This document shows, one piece after another, positions 11,470-22,532 of a DNA stretch of 64,000 nt. The stretch lies in the NCBI GenBank assembly GCA_029168955.1, contig JAPDOI010001440.1, positions 62,001 to 126,000 of the forward strand, given 5' to 3'. This DNA comes from Aplectana chamaeleonis (lineage: Eukaryota; Nematoda; Chromadorea; Rhabditida; Cosmocercidae). The position numbers and the translations under genes were made by a program. The notes under the pieces are model-generated. The model had not been told where the DNA came from, did not search any database, and saw only the letters and a program-made list of their open reading frames with translations. The stretch's first letter is position 1; each line of letters opens with the position of its first letter.

Positions 11470-12799
11470 AAAGGCAGTGTTCACGATAATCTTCGATTTT
11501 GAGTTTAATCGCTAACTCGACTGTTTGGCCCCCGAGTAGAACTGAAATGACGAAGAAACCGAGAAAAAAGCGCCAGAAGGGCACGAAATCCTCAGGTATC
11601 AGCCCGCCTCTTAAGTATCAATGGAACTGTTCGTTGTGACAATGAAATCTTTTGTGGACCCGCCTTTTGCGATTCTCCATTCTGTGTTGCTCCGTTCTTT
11701 CCTTCGGGCCAGGGCTGTGCGGAAATCTTTTCAAGATTTTTGAAAACGGAAGCGGAAGAAAAATGGTCAAAAAACGCCGGAAACGGAAATCCGGAAACGG
11801 AAACGGAAAAAATCAAAAAGCTATGAGGTGCCTCATTCTCACGTTGCGTCGCTACTCATTGGTTACAGTTCTCATCCGATAACCTATGGTTTCAGTCGAT
11901 AAATCAATAATTATTCAAACTACATAAAATCACTATGGAGAATTCCACAATTTCGGATCTTTGCCCCAGAAAAAAATTGAAAAGGCAGTTTTAAAAGGTG
12001 GTATATGTAGCGACCCCTCCGAATAAGAGTACAGCCTGTCCTCCAGAAAGATGTCCAGGCTGATCCAGGTGCAGATGAAGCGGGCGGCCGCGTTGCGTGT
12101 TCAAGACCTATAGAGGTGAACCTCCAGGTTCTCACCGACGACTTTCTAGATTTTCTGTAGAATCTCCATTTTGAACCCTGTCGGAGCAAATGCCGCACGA
12201 TTAAATTCAAAAGTAAAAACTACTCAGTGACAACAGGTAAAATTACTGATCTGCCTCTGTTTTTAGAGACCCGAACTTTGTTGAGCATCTCAGCCAGGCT
12301 TACAATATTAATGTAAAATATAAATTGTAGATATTCGATTGAACACAAGAGGTCGAGAGTGTTTCTCAGCCCCTCATGATGCCTCCAAGCACCCTTTCCA
12401 ATACCCACTACCATTACCCATGTAGCTCTATTTTCTTCCGTTTCCGGGCTTAAAAAGTCGGAAACGGAAGCGGAACGGAACAGCTCAAAAACACCGGAAA
12501 TACGGAAACGGAATCGGAAACGGAACAGTTCCGCACAGCCCTGCTTCGGGCCCTGACTAATCTTAATTTGCATAAAATATTCTTCCTTTTTCGATTAGCC
12601 CCATTTTCCACCGGTGACAACCTTCATGAACATGTTCATCCAACCGGACAACTAGTCCATGTTATAGAATAATGTCACTGAAATACGAAGTTTTGATGCG
12701 TTTCTCACCGTTTCTTCGTAAAATTGGTAACACTTGGGGGCCAACGCATTGTTTTATGTGGAAAACTTGGAAACGAGAATCATCGTGAACACTGCCTTT
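11470..12799 (-). mobile_element. AAGGCAG inverted-repeat element, copy split by a hAT-like insertion
   Basis: Left terminus AAAGGCAGTGTTCACGATAA at 11,470 and right terminus ATCGTGAACACTGCCTTT ending at 12,799. After removal of the nested element (11,710-12,543) and one target copy, about 488 bp remain. It aligns, in reverse orientation, with the copy at 42,151-44,239 along its length: shared blocks include AACAATGCGTTGGCC, GTCCGGTTGGATGAACATGT and AAAGAACGGAGCAA. The target duplication of the family is not resolved. No transposase is encoded. Confidence 0.8.
11710..12543. mobile_element. hAT-like element, 834 bp, nested, 8 bp target duplication
   Basis: Termini are CAGGGCTGTGCGGAA and its exact inverse TTCCGCACAGCCCTG. 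Flanks are perfect duplications CTTCGGGC at 11,702-11,709 and 12,544-12,551. Subterminal GGAAACGG repeats are dense at both ends, as is common in hAT elements. The uninterrupted sister sequence at 44.0 kb (GTTAGGGCCTCAAGGAAAGA) has the site once, confirming the insertion. No transposase remains. A right-end fragment of a relative lies at 60,050-60,144. Confidence 0.88.
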
Positions 12800-13597
12800 G
12801 AGCAAACAAGCCACTGACGTAGGTGTCTATAAAGTGGAAAGAAACTTCATTTGGTTCTCTTCTAAAAGTTCAAGTTTGGTCAAGGTGAACGATATGGCGT
12901 CACCCGAGCCGATTCTGTAATATATTGATTGTTCTCACGGCGCATTCGTCGAAAACAGCGAACTCGCATGCACTTTTCCGTTTCTCCATTCAAATGCATA
13001 ACTCAATTGCTGCAGCTTCTTGAGGAACAAAAGAATCTCTCAAGGTTTCTACATTACCACACATACATTCGCGAGGAACCATAACCTTTAATGGAACATC
13101 AGACGGCAAAAATCACCATGCTTGCAGAAGTCGCGTTCGATTTTCCGGTGTCAGCAGTCTGTGTGAGATTATTCATAAAGTTCCAGTCCCCATTGACGGC
13201 ACAGGGCACGATAAATTTGGTCCTTGGGCTTCCAAGGAAAAGGGTTCATTTGCTGTCATCAACACAAAAAATGGTTCTATCACTGCCACGCTATGGCCTG
13301 CGATCGTCAGCCGTGGTTTTTCATTGAAATAGACATAAGGCTTGAGAAATAGTTGTCGAAAACCTTTGGAAATCATCGTCAGGCAAAGCAATAAAAAGCA
13401 CCGTGGAAGTGATAGAGCCGTGACGGCGTCGATGACAAAAAGTGAACTCAAGGAGGCCAACCCTGTCCACTTCAATTGTTTTCGCAGCCGTTTTTTTTCG
13501 CTTCTGAGAATGCGCTTAAATCCGTTTTTTTCAACGCTGTTCTGGTTCTGATGGCTATCACAATTGTTTTTCCTTGAAAACTCAAGGACGAACTTTA
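12800..13597. other. no gene seen
   Basis: Two unrecognised frames under 160 codons. At 13,581-13,600 TTATCGTGAACAGTGCCTTT is an AAGGCAG-family terminus in outward orientation, so part of this stretch may be another diverged member whose left end I cannot place. Confidence 0.4.
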
Positions 13598-13599
13598 TC

Positions 13600-14060
13600 G
13601 TGAACAGTGCCTTTAAATAAAGCCGTTGGGCTCCATGTGTAACTAAAATCACGAAGAAACGTCAAAAAACGCACCAAAGCGCCTTATTTCTTTGAAATGT
13701 TTTCCTGAACTGGACTGGTTGTAAGGTAGAGAGGACGAGTTCTCGGAGGTTGTGACCGGTGAATAAAGGGGTCAATGGAGAATGAAAAAATTGTCACACA
13801 ATACAGTGAAGTTATGGTTTCGAGGAAGGAACGGAGCAACAGAAAGTAGCGAATTCCAAAGGACGGGCCCACAAAGGATTTCACTGCCACAACTATCAGC
13901 TCCTTTGACAATGAGAGTGCTAGGACGGGGAGAGAACACAGCAGTTCGTGTAATTATGGCACATTCTCACCAATTTCCTCGTTATTTCAGCTCTACCCGA
14001 GGACCAAGTATTTGTTTTAGCTACTAATCTCGAGTGGGATTCATAATGAGCACTGCCTTT
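13600..14060 (+). mobile_element. AAGGCAG element, third copy, left terminus lost
   Basis: The right terminus reads TCATAATGAGCACTGCCTTT (14,041-14,060). Internal blocks GGAAGGAACGGAGCAACAGA, AAAGGACGGGCCCACAAAGG and TTGTGACCGGTG run in the same order and orientation as the copy at 42.2-44.2 kb. The left terminus is missing; the copy abuts the terminus of another family member near 13,600. It keeps no insertion at the sites used in the other two copies. Confidence 0.7.
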
Positions 14061-14505
14061 GAGCGGTGCAGGTTTACATGTTTTTTTCGTCTGCCATTCA
14101 ATGGATGTGTGGATTTCGAGAATGAATTCTGACCACCGTCACGCCACCGCCTGTCCATCGCTAAGCACTAGGAAACTTCATTGAGAAAGACTGGCAAATT
14201 AGCGTCGAATATGGAAATGCATGATTCTTTATTCACTATTCTTCTGATAATCCTTCCATTGTTTGCTAAGAGAGTAAGATTAAAGGGAACAATTTCTAAA
14301 TATAGAGACTCGAAGCAGCTCAGTCACAAAAAATTAGCTGCATAGCTAAGGCAGCACCATAAATATTAGTTTCCCTTATTGCTTTAAACCATGGGAGAAC
14401 TAATAGAAAAGGAAATAAGTGTAAAAGTATGAGATTATTTGAGTAAGAAGTAATTTGTGGGTATTGGTTGGTGGTGCCAGTTCTCAACGTTCCAGCAAGT
14501 ATTCA
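14061..14505. other. no gene seen
   Basis: AT-rich unique-looking DNA; nothing supported. Confidence 0.45.
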
Positions 14506-14603
14506 AAGTCTGTCCGTATGAGACTGTCCGCCAAAACGGTCGGCGTTCATGTCAAGCGGCCGTCACGATAGACTTTTTAGGACGAGCCAACTGTTGATTG
14601 GGA
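14506..14603. repeat. dispersed ~100 bp repeat (also at 58.9 kb)
   Basis: Shares AAGTCTGTCCGTATGAGACT, then a GGTCGGCGT...AAGCGGCC...TTTTAGGACGAGC series, with 58,929-59,045, where it directly follows the SINE-like repeat. The two may therefore be head and tail of one larger element. Function is unknown. Confidence 0.6.
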
Positions 14604-15170
14604 TAGATAGCATGGTGAATGAGTTGTCCGAGATTTGTATGTTCCGTCATTTGGAACCGATGTATGGAAGGGCACCTAAACGGTAAAAGGCTGAGACTGG
14701 AGGAAAGAACAGGGCTACGGTTGAAAATTATTGCTCATCTTACCACTTTTCAGTTCGAGATACGCACGATTTCAGCTCAATTATCCATTCTTTGGAAGGT
14801 AGCCTTGGAACTCAACCGCGCCTCAAATTTCTTCTCCCATTCATCCGCCGTTGAGCTAGAATTGGACAAATAGTCATTTATCGTTCATTCATTCATTCAA
14901 AATTTATTCAGTCAAAAAAATCTTTTATAAATTAGGAGCTGATTGGGAGGAAACCTGACTGAAATACAAGAGGTGGAAAAATCTACTGGTATAACCTGCT
15001 ACTCTTAGACGGACAAAGTGCTCACATGTGAGCTGAGGACGTTCCATGTATTTGCAGTTGACTGAATAGATCTAAGAATTCGGGTTAAGATACTCAGAGT
15101 GGATTTTCCGTTTAGTTCCGGGATGCAAACTGTACGGTTTTAGATGGAAACAATCGTACACATTCTGAGA
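14604..15170. other. no gene seen
   Basis: A (CATT)n-like patch at about 14,883-14,900 and otherwise no supported feature. Confidence 0.4.
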
Positions 15171-15173
15171 TAT

Positions 15174-15425
15174 ATTCTCGCTCAAGCACGCAACTGGCGG
15201 TGGCCATACCGGGGCGGGCCCATAGGACTCTCTTTGATCTAAACACGAACCCCGGGCTATTGCTTGCGCCGATATCAATTGGAGCGTACGAGTTGAGCCG
15301 CAGAGTGAATATTCTCGCACCAATCACGCAACTGGCCGAGCCATACCGGGGCGGGCCTATTTAAGCCTCTTTGATCTTAATACAGAACCCCAGGCGATTG
15401 TTTGGGCCGATCCGCTCTGAGGAAA
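15174..15425. repeat. 137 bp tandem duplication
   Basis: The block starting ATTCTCG at 15,174 (with CACGCAACTGGC, CATACCGGGGCGGGCC, CTCTTTGATCT and GCCGAT in order) is repeated from 15,311 with the same order and about 80% identity. Two units are seen. No coding signal. Confidence 0.75.
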
Positions 15426-15794
15426 CGAAAAATCTGCGAACAGCTAGTCTCGAACCAGACAGTTTTTGATGACATACAAACCATGTAAAGAAAAATATGT
15501 GGGAATTAAGTCGAAAAAAAAAAGACAAAAACCCTAGAACACGGAACATCCATAATTTTTGCTGTTGATAAAAAACTGCTTTTGATCATGTATACGCAAA
15601 AAAACTCATTCAAAGAGGAATCTAAAATCATAAGATCACACACAAAAAAAAGTTGAATCAAAATCAGATCAAAGGCATCAAATCGGACGATCTCAAAAAC
15701 ACCGCATAGTAGTTCTAGGTCGCATCTTGATTGAACATCGTGATAAGGTAATCCTGGAAACAACTTGCCCATCGATATCTGAACGCTTCTGTGC

Positions 15795-16240
15795 CTAATT
15801 GTTCCATGGGGTTAAAATTCTGAAAAGAAAAGAATTGCTACGAGCTGTAGTCTTGGGAGCAGGTAGGCGCACCCTGAAGGGGTGACCTCGGGTACGAGAG
15901 GCTGAAGGCGAGGCTTCAAATAGGTCCCAGAGTGTCATATCAAGTTCAGGTGTTGTGAGTTTGTACATTAAAGCTAAGTCTGCTATTTTTCTACGATCGA
16001 GAAGCGACAAAGCCCCTAGCCTACTCAGTCTTTGCTCATATTCAAGTCGAAATATTCCTTTTCTTGCAAAACATCTATAGGTGTAGGATCTCTGAACGTT
16101 CTCAATTTCCTTGATCAGGGCAGCTTTGTACGGCGACCATATTGGTGAGCAGTATTCAAGCAACGGCCTAACGTAAGCTACAAAAAGCTTGAAAAGAATG
16201 ATAGGGCTCCGGGTTCTGAAGGCCTTCAAAATAAAGTTAG
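15795..16240 (-). pseudogene. LINE reverse transcriptase C-terminal fragment (CR1/Jockey-like)
   Basis: A 144-codon minus-strand frame carries the thumb/C-terminal signature of LINE reverse transcriptases: FVAYVRPLLEYCSPIWSPYK near residue 15, then IENVQRSYTYR, then LSLLDRRKIADLALMYK and a terminal FRILTPWNN similar to the WN-LP ending of CR1-type elements. The catalytic YxDD region is absent, so this is a strongly 5'-truncated insertion starting near 16,240. A frameshifted remainder may continue to about 15,650. It belongs to a different lineage from the LINE at 1.2-2.4 kb, as the sequences barely align beyond the common motif. Confidence 0.75.
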
Positions 16241-16244
16241 AGTT

Positions 16245-16675
16245 CGTCTATTTGATATTTGAACAATAATCGTGTTTATTTTGTATAGGCACATACTGCA
16301 CATTGCATTTAACCTTATCACTTTTCCTGGAACCTGTCCAAACGGTTTGAGCCAATCAAGAGCTCTTCAGAAATGCCCCAGAGATTAGCTCCAGTCGCTA
16401 CGTGCCGCATTTAGCATTTCATTATAATCACTTTAGTTCTGGCGGTTGCTACTCAGGCAAACTGTGGCGTCGACAACAGGTAGATAATTTGTCATCTAAT
16501 AAACCGCTCCTGTTGATAACTCAATTCGTGCGTATTGTCAGCCTGAGACCTGCCCATTGCCCAGCGATGTCAGCCTGTTGTCGAGCTGTTAACAACTCGA
16601 TGTATCGCGTCTAGCGGCCTATTTAGCAAGCAGTTCATATCCAGCTGGACTGTTTCATCTAGCTTAGGAACTACT
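16245..16675. other. no gene seen
   Basis: Nothing supported besides short frames. Confidence 0.4.
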
Positions 16676-16680
16676 TCACA

Positions 16681-16800
16681 TGGACACGCGTCGCGGTCGG
16701 CACAACGACACGTGTCGCGGTCGGCGCACCGACACGCGCCGCGGCCGACATACCGACACGTGTCGCGGTCGGCGCACCGACACGCGCCGCGGCTGGTCGC
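16681..16800. repeat. 24 bp minisatellite, ~5 units
   Basis: Units begin GACACG and contain GTCGCGGTCGGC, alternating between GACACGTGTCGCGGTCGGCG and GACACGCGCCGCGGCCGACA variants, with an exact 24 bp period. Because 24 is a multiple of three the array is open in several frames, with an eight-residue Arg-rich repeat on the plus strand; that is no evidence of coding. Confidence 0.85.
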
Positions 16801-18230
16801 CCAGCCTCCACTGGGTTCATCACTGGATAGGCAGGACCTCCAGATGCTGGGAGGGGCCAACGTACCGCAAACTTGAGTAATTGAACTGGCTGCGCTTTCA
16901 TCACTCGCAGCATGACTGAAAAACACTTTCCTTGTATCTAGAGCCCTAGCTGTGCAACAGCTCGACATCGACCAGAGCATAACTCGCGGTTACGGACCCG
17001 CCGAATATCGGCTCGTTGGCCAGCGGTGACTCATGGTGGGCAAATCAACCTGTTGTTGACGCCCCAGTTTGTCTGAGGAGGGACGCAACTGAACCCTGGA
17101 ACACTTTTCCGTCCCGTACTTTTTGCCTTCGAGTTGAAGTTTGTTCCATTCGTTTGGTGTTTCCTTGCTTGGAAAAGCCTTTCGAGAATTGAAAGCGTAG
17201 TTACCGGACAGTGCCTTCGAGTGATTTCTTGACAGACAACCCGATTCGGCCTCTTGGTGACTAAAGATCTCTGCAGAGTGGCACAGGGGTGAGTCTGCGG
17301 CGGGGCAATGGTGGAGAATGGAAAACGCCACGCAGCGGGCGAGGGCGGCGACGTGTCGCGCGTGATCAACGAGTGGTATTTTCCAATCCTCCCCCCGCCT
17401 CTCCTGGAGATGATAACTGGAAATGATAGGCCAGAACTGGAATAAATAAACATTTTCATTATTGTATGGTTCACGTTTTGGCTCTGTTGCTCTAAAGAAT
17501 GATCAGTGAGAATACAGTACTGTGAGTAGAAGCAACGACCGAGTCAAGGGACGAAATGCACAAAAAGGAGTGTTCTAGTCATTTCCAGGAGAGGCTAGGG
17601 TAAGCTAAGGGAGGCTCGGAGAAGCTAGGGGTTGTATAAGGCTAGGAGCATACCTCCAGCGACAAGCGACAGCGACAGTGAACACCACGTTTATCGATTT
17701 TCGTGCCGCCTTTTGCTGCAACTCTGCAGAGCCCTCAGGCCCTGCCATAGATGGACGATAGACCGTAGTTACTGGTCTTCGCCCGTAGCTTTTCGCACCT
17801 CTAAGAAGGCTTAGGACGCGCTGTTCCAGAAATCCTCGTAAGGCTATGCGTCGAAAACTGATTTAGGTTTCGAGAGACATTTTTCCCGACCCTCTAGCTG
17901 ATTCCGTTTCGTTCAAAGCTATCAGCTATTACAGCTTTTTATCCTTCGAGATAGAGCTTTGATGCAGGCCGTTTTCAAATTTCCGACACAATTTGCATCG
18001 AACGGTGTATTGATTTTTGCCTTGCTCCGTAAGCCAGCCAGGTTGATCAAACTAAATTCTATAGTAAGTGCTATCAGATCTCTGCGTCTCATACTATCAG
18101 CATAGAGGCACGAGCACCCAGTGGATCTTATTATGGGGTTTGGATTCATCTATCAGGGCTGGCCTATGTACTAATGTAAGTAAAGGTGAGAAAGCGATAT
18201 ACCATTCGAAGCAAAGTTTGAAGGAAACTC
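16801..18230. other. no gene seen; one TGTCGC-family fragment
   Basis: Unrecognised sequence. A short match at about 17,648-17,690 (AGCATACCTCCAGCGACAAG, then CGACAGCGACAGTG) relates to the TGTCGC foldback family seen at 28.4, 31.2 and 49.8 kb. A 147-codon minus frame (17,031-17,474) has no recognisable domain. Confidence 0.4.
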
Positions 18231-18234
18231 TGAA

Positions 18235-18620
18235 AACAACCTTCGTTGGACACCTGTCTTCGAAGGTTAAAAGTTATGAGTTAAAACTGACATTTCATAA
18301 ATCGAAATCGGCTAAAGGATCGGGGAAACATTTTTCAGTTTGAAAACAGTATTCAACGCAGAATTTCAAGTTGATTCCGAAAACAGCGTTGGTCAAAGGT
18401 CCACAGTTAAGGGCTAAGGATGATATGAGCAAAAAAACTGATAGCTTCAAACGAAAGAAACACATTCCATAAATCAAAATCAGCTGAAAGACAGGAAACG
18501 TATTTTTTATACCTGAAATCACCACTCGGCGCAGAATTTCATAGGGATTTTAAAAACGCCCATCACCAAACGTCAATTTTCCAGTGTAAAAGAGGTATAG
18601 AAGAGAAACTGGCAAGGAAA
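18235..18620. repeat. degenerate tandem repeat, period ~172 bp
   Basis: CATTTCATAAATCGAAATCG at 18,291 and CATTCCATAAATCAAAATCA at 18,463 begin matching blocks that continue through GGCTAAAGG/AGCTGAAAG, GGGAAAC/GGAAACG and CGCAGAATTTCA. Two clear units and the start of a third (18,560 on, AAAAACGCCCATCACC) can be followed. Identity is moderate. Confidence 0.6.
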
Positions 18621-18730
18621 CCCATCTCATTTTGAAAATGATTTGCACAAATGCCGGGTCACTAATATTTCTTTTTCAAGAGCTTTTTCCGAATTTCACC
18701 ATTTTCCCCATTGGTGTATGTATACAGCAT

Positions 18731-18876
18731 ATATAGCCTATCTCCCTCATTTTGAGCCGGTCGAAGCAGTGCTCATCGAGTTTATAATGTCAAACTCCTT
18801 ATAATTGTCGCGTTTGAGATGACCGACCGCTCAGCTGCCTGCTCCGCCAGTACTCATCTGAGCAAGCTAAGCTTTA
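18731..18876. repeat. SINE-like repeat, copy 1
   Basis: About 146 bp beginning ATATAGCC and including CTCATTTTGAGCCGGTCGAA, then TCATCGAGTTTATAATGTCAA, a variable middle, then GACCGACCGCT...GCTCCGCCAGTACTCATCTG and GAGCAAGCTA. Copies 2 (32,770-32,930) and 3 (58,782-58,930) keep this order. No clear pol III A/B boxes or terminal inverted repeats are seen, so SINE is a working label only. Confidence 0.6.
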
Positions 18877-18974
18877 GGTTTCCTCCTTCACATACCCAAT
18901 TGTGAAGGTTGGTAGATGACGTGGCTACACAGAAAGAAGCTATGCGTCTGATGCGGACCGAATCTATGTACTTA

Positions 18975-20171
18975 CCAGGTTGTTCAATAAGTTTTGTCGT
19001 TCGATAAGAGAGGCGTTGCTACTAGCCCAAATTTTTTGTTTTGTTATACTCTTCATGTGAAAGTATGTAAGGTTTCATCTCAATCTAATATCGTGCAGTG
19101 ATAAAATTCTTATTTTTGGAAGGTGTAGCACCAAAAGAAATTCACGACCGAATGTTAAACGTGTATATTGATTGTTCACCCACAATTAAAACAGTAGAAG
19201 CATGGGTTGATAAATTTTAACGCGGTCGTACAAGCCTTGAAGACAATCCACGTCAAGGGCGTCCAAAAAGCGAATCAACACCAGAAATCATAGTGAAAAT
19301 ACAGGATGTGGTTTTAGAAGATGGCAGATTGACTGAGAGAGATTTAGTAGAGGCCCTACACATCTTATTAGGCAGTGTGAGCCATATTTTAAGTGAAATT
19401 TTGGGTTTTTGAAAGCAGTGTGCACAACGGGTGCCAGCCACATTCGCTAACAATGGAACAAAAACTCATTCGAGTGCGACTTTCTCAGCAACATTTGGAG
19501 CGTTTTAAAAAGGATAAAGTGGATTTTATGCGTTGATTCATCACTATAGATAAGACTCGGGTCCATCACCATGATCCTGAATAAAAACAAAAGGCTAAAG
19601 AGTTATGTGAACCTGGTTGTTCGGCTTCCAAACGAGTTCGTGTGAGGAAATCGGCCAAGAAGGTTATGGCAACAGTTTTTTGGGATGCGAAAGAAATTTT
19701 GTTTTTTGATTATTTGCAAACTGGTAAACAATTGAATCTGAATATTATTGCAAGCTTTTCGACCAGTTGAAGGAAAACATTCGTGAAAAAGACCCGGTTT
19801 GCAGAAGAAAAGAATCCTTTTTCATCAGGATGATGCACCTTGTCACAAGAGCGTTATGACAATGGCTAAAATTCATGAATTAAAGTTCGAATTGTTAGAG
19901 CATCCACCTTATTTACCAGAATTGGCCCCCAGCAACTTCAATTGTTTCCAGAATTCAAAAAATTGGCAAGCGTTTTCATCAAATGAAGAGGTCAGAACGG
20001 CTGTTGAAGCGTGTTTTGCAGACCTTCCGGATTCTCACTTCAGGGATGGGATCCACAGATTGGAGGAGCAAGTGTATTAATGTTCTGGGAGATTATACTG
20101 AATATTAAAGTGTATTTTGAACCGTACAATTGTTTTTCTTATCGAACGACAAAACCTATTGAACAACCTGG
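18975..20171 (+). mobile_element. mariner element, 1,197 bp, TA target duplication
   Basis: The left end reads CCAGGTTGTTCAATAAGTTT and continues TGTCGTTCGATAAGA. The reverse complement of the right end is the same apart from one base over about 35 bp. TA dinucleotides flank both ends (18,973-18,974 and 20,172-20,173). Length, inverted repeats and TA duplication are all typical of Tc1/mariner superfamily mariners. It contains a dead transposase. An origin related to hookworm mariners is possible but not shown. Confidence 0.92.
19095..20080 (+). pseudogene. mariner transposase, inactivated
   Basis: Mariner transposases cut and paste the element through an N-terminal helix-turn-helix and a C-terminal DD34D catalytic domain. 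Here the N-terminal frame from 19,095 reads AVIKFLFLEGVAPKEIHDRM and continues through the helix-turn-helix (IKTVEAWVDKF), broken by a TAA. NPRQGRPKS is a linker. The first catalytic Asp is in TIDKTRVHH at about 19,545, the second in HQDDAPCHKS at about 19,830. At the third position, 35 residues on, the usual Asp is Asn (LAPSNF), and the nearby SPD is LPE. At least four in-frame stops and several frameshifts lie between 19,200 and 19,800. The stretch 19,799-20,080 is the longest intact remnant. It cannot be active. Confidence 0.9.
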
Positions 20172-20174
20172 TAT

Positions 20175-22250
20175 TTCACGTTTTTCTGGAAGCGAGACCA
20201 GTCACCTTGTCCGTTAATGCTTCTTGTTGGAGTGATTTCTCAAGGGTGTCGGCTTTCTCTGACGCGTTATGACGAAATTGAAATTCGTCATTACTTGTCT
20301 CTAGTTCTTCTACATCCACATGTTAGGAGGATAATATGTCCTCCACGCTGTTCGAAATTCCAATGTATATTTGAGTAATGTAAATGCTTTGTTTTCGTCC
20401 CACTTCATCTGGTGACATAAGAAGGCATTTGACTGCAATTGATTCCTGAGACAAGCAAACTTTTAGCATCCATAGCGTTTTCGCGCTGATACGATTGGTT
20501 TTTCAGATTTGTTCTTAGATTTTTCCTTACCAAATGATTTTTTACGAAGTTTGTAGTTCCTGCATGATTTCTAGCGGTGTTATGACTTTTTTCCTGGAAG
20601 GTGTTCCAAAATTTGTGCTATAGTTTCTTGCAACCAAACATCTTTAATTATTTCGCTTTTCCACACAAAGGATATGAAATCTGGATTCATTATCACAGAA
20701 TTACGTAGAGATCGGAACTTCTAAAGACTCGAACGTAAATTGTTTGAGTGTTTTTCGTCGCGAGATTCCTCGGCCTTTTCAGTTCATAACTAAATCAGGT
20801 CGCAGTCTGACTCCGACAAGAACTAGCCGAGTTGAGTATAATATTTCGTACATACTGAACAGTCCTATTCGGCTCCTGAAGCGTATACTTTCAGCATTTT
20901 TTGATTCGACTTGAATTTCCGTTCATTCAAGTGGTTACTAAATATATGGGCAGACAAGCATCAGTGAGTGAATAAAGCTGGTGCTCTTTCGGAATAGATG
21001 ACTCACGAATGCAATGAAATTAACGATTATTCGGGCTTGGCTGACCGCACGGTCGGCCACATCAAACAGTTCAGTGTGTTTGAAAAAGACTATATAATTC
21101 GACGGCTCTAGTGGAATTATCATTTCTCAAAAATTTCTCTAGTGGGTCGTCTATTCCGAAAAGAGTATCATAAAGCTTCTATCCATCAAACAGCCTTCTT
21201 CACTCTGTTGTGTAGGTGTCCTTAAAGCGGTGCTTCTAGACACTCGACATACATATTTCCCTTTGTATAAATATATACTCTGATTCCTTGGTAGGAAGAG
21301 TGTTGAAAATGTGTGTACTTCTTCTGTTGTCAGAAGCGGATTTTTTCTCACGTATTAATTAAATCCTTTCGTTCTCGACCGCGTGACTTTGAAGGTTCGG
21401 TGAAGACCAAATCCCACCCAAGTAGGGCTTGTTCATAATACAATATCGCTAGCAGGATTTTGTTTAAAAGCGCGCGAGGACGCGTTCTCACGTTTCATTC
21501 GACCTAACTCGCTTCGAACCCATCTTTAGGCGAAACTAGAGTGATTTTCATGATCCTAGCGTTGATGGCTACCCAATGACGAAGCCTTTGTTGGGGGTTT
21601 GTTGATAACCAAAGAAGTTTGGCAGTGAGCCAGCTTTTTAGGTAAGGTACCGTGGCGAAGGGTGCGCGGGCGCCTCTGTGTTTCTGCGTCTGGCGTACTA
21701 TTTCCTCGCTGTCTGCACCAATGGGCAGCAGCCCAACGATTTTCGATGATTTCCCAGTTATGTTCCATTTGTGACGCCATTATTTTTTGCTGGATCCTAA
21801 GCCATCATCCCATTAAATGCAGTATCCACGACAAATCTTGTTTTGAAGTTTTCAGTGAACAACACTTTGTTGGCAGATGCTAGAAGGATAGGGTTGAAGA
21901 CAAGGGGCCAGAAATCGATAAAAACGGCCCAGAAAGAAAGATTTTGCTTGTCTAGTACGCCTGCTTAATACGCTTCGCGCCCCCTTCTGACGAGCTTGTG
22001 GCGCCGCTGACGAATTCGATGGCAAATCGCCAAGCAACTCGGCCATGTCCAGCCAGATCGATTCGCGCACTTTTCGCCATTAGCGCGCGCTTGCGGAAAC
22101 TAGCAAGGAAAACTGCGGAAACTAGTGAACCTGTGCGCGACCCGAACCTGTACGCACATTAGAAACCATTTGTTAGCCTATTGTGGGCGCTTGTCCTTGC
22201 TGTTTCATCACTATTCGTTAGCTCACGACAAGAGACCCCTATTTTTGAGT
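20175..22250. other. no gene seen
   Basis: Two kilobases without a recognisable frame or repeat. Many short unrelated reading frames only. Confidence 0.45.
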
Positions 22251-22254
22251 CGAG

Positions 22255-22300
22255 CTCCAATGTAATATTCATCGTGAGGACTGCCTTTAGGCGTTGCTGA
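22255..22300. mobile_element. AAGGCAG-family terminus
   Basis: ATTCATCGTGAGGACTGCCT TTAG at about 22,267-22,290 matches the outward terminus of the AAGGCAG family. The partner terminus is not identifiable. Confidence 0.4.
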
Positions 22301-22532
22301 GAAGAAATAAGCACCTAGGCACTCGTAGCGACATTAGCATCTAAACAACGGCTCTCTTTGGGACCAACAGTGAATCGAGTCGAATCGATCGTCACAATCG
22401 ACAAAAAGTTGCTCATAAGCGATTTCAATCGTACTGCGAGATTCTCACCCCGCTGAATTGCTCATTTTGAGAAATCGCTTTCACTAGGAAGCAAAGGAAG
22501 TGCTAGCAATAATTTTCGATCAGTGTTTCTCA

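Noticed and set aside
16681..16880. Arg-rich repeat protein on the plus strand
   Set aside because: Result of an exact 24 bp minisatellite.
17031..17474. 147-codon minus frame as a host exon
   Set aside because: No recognisable motif; splice-like signals are too weak to rely on.
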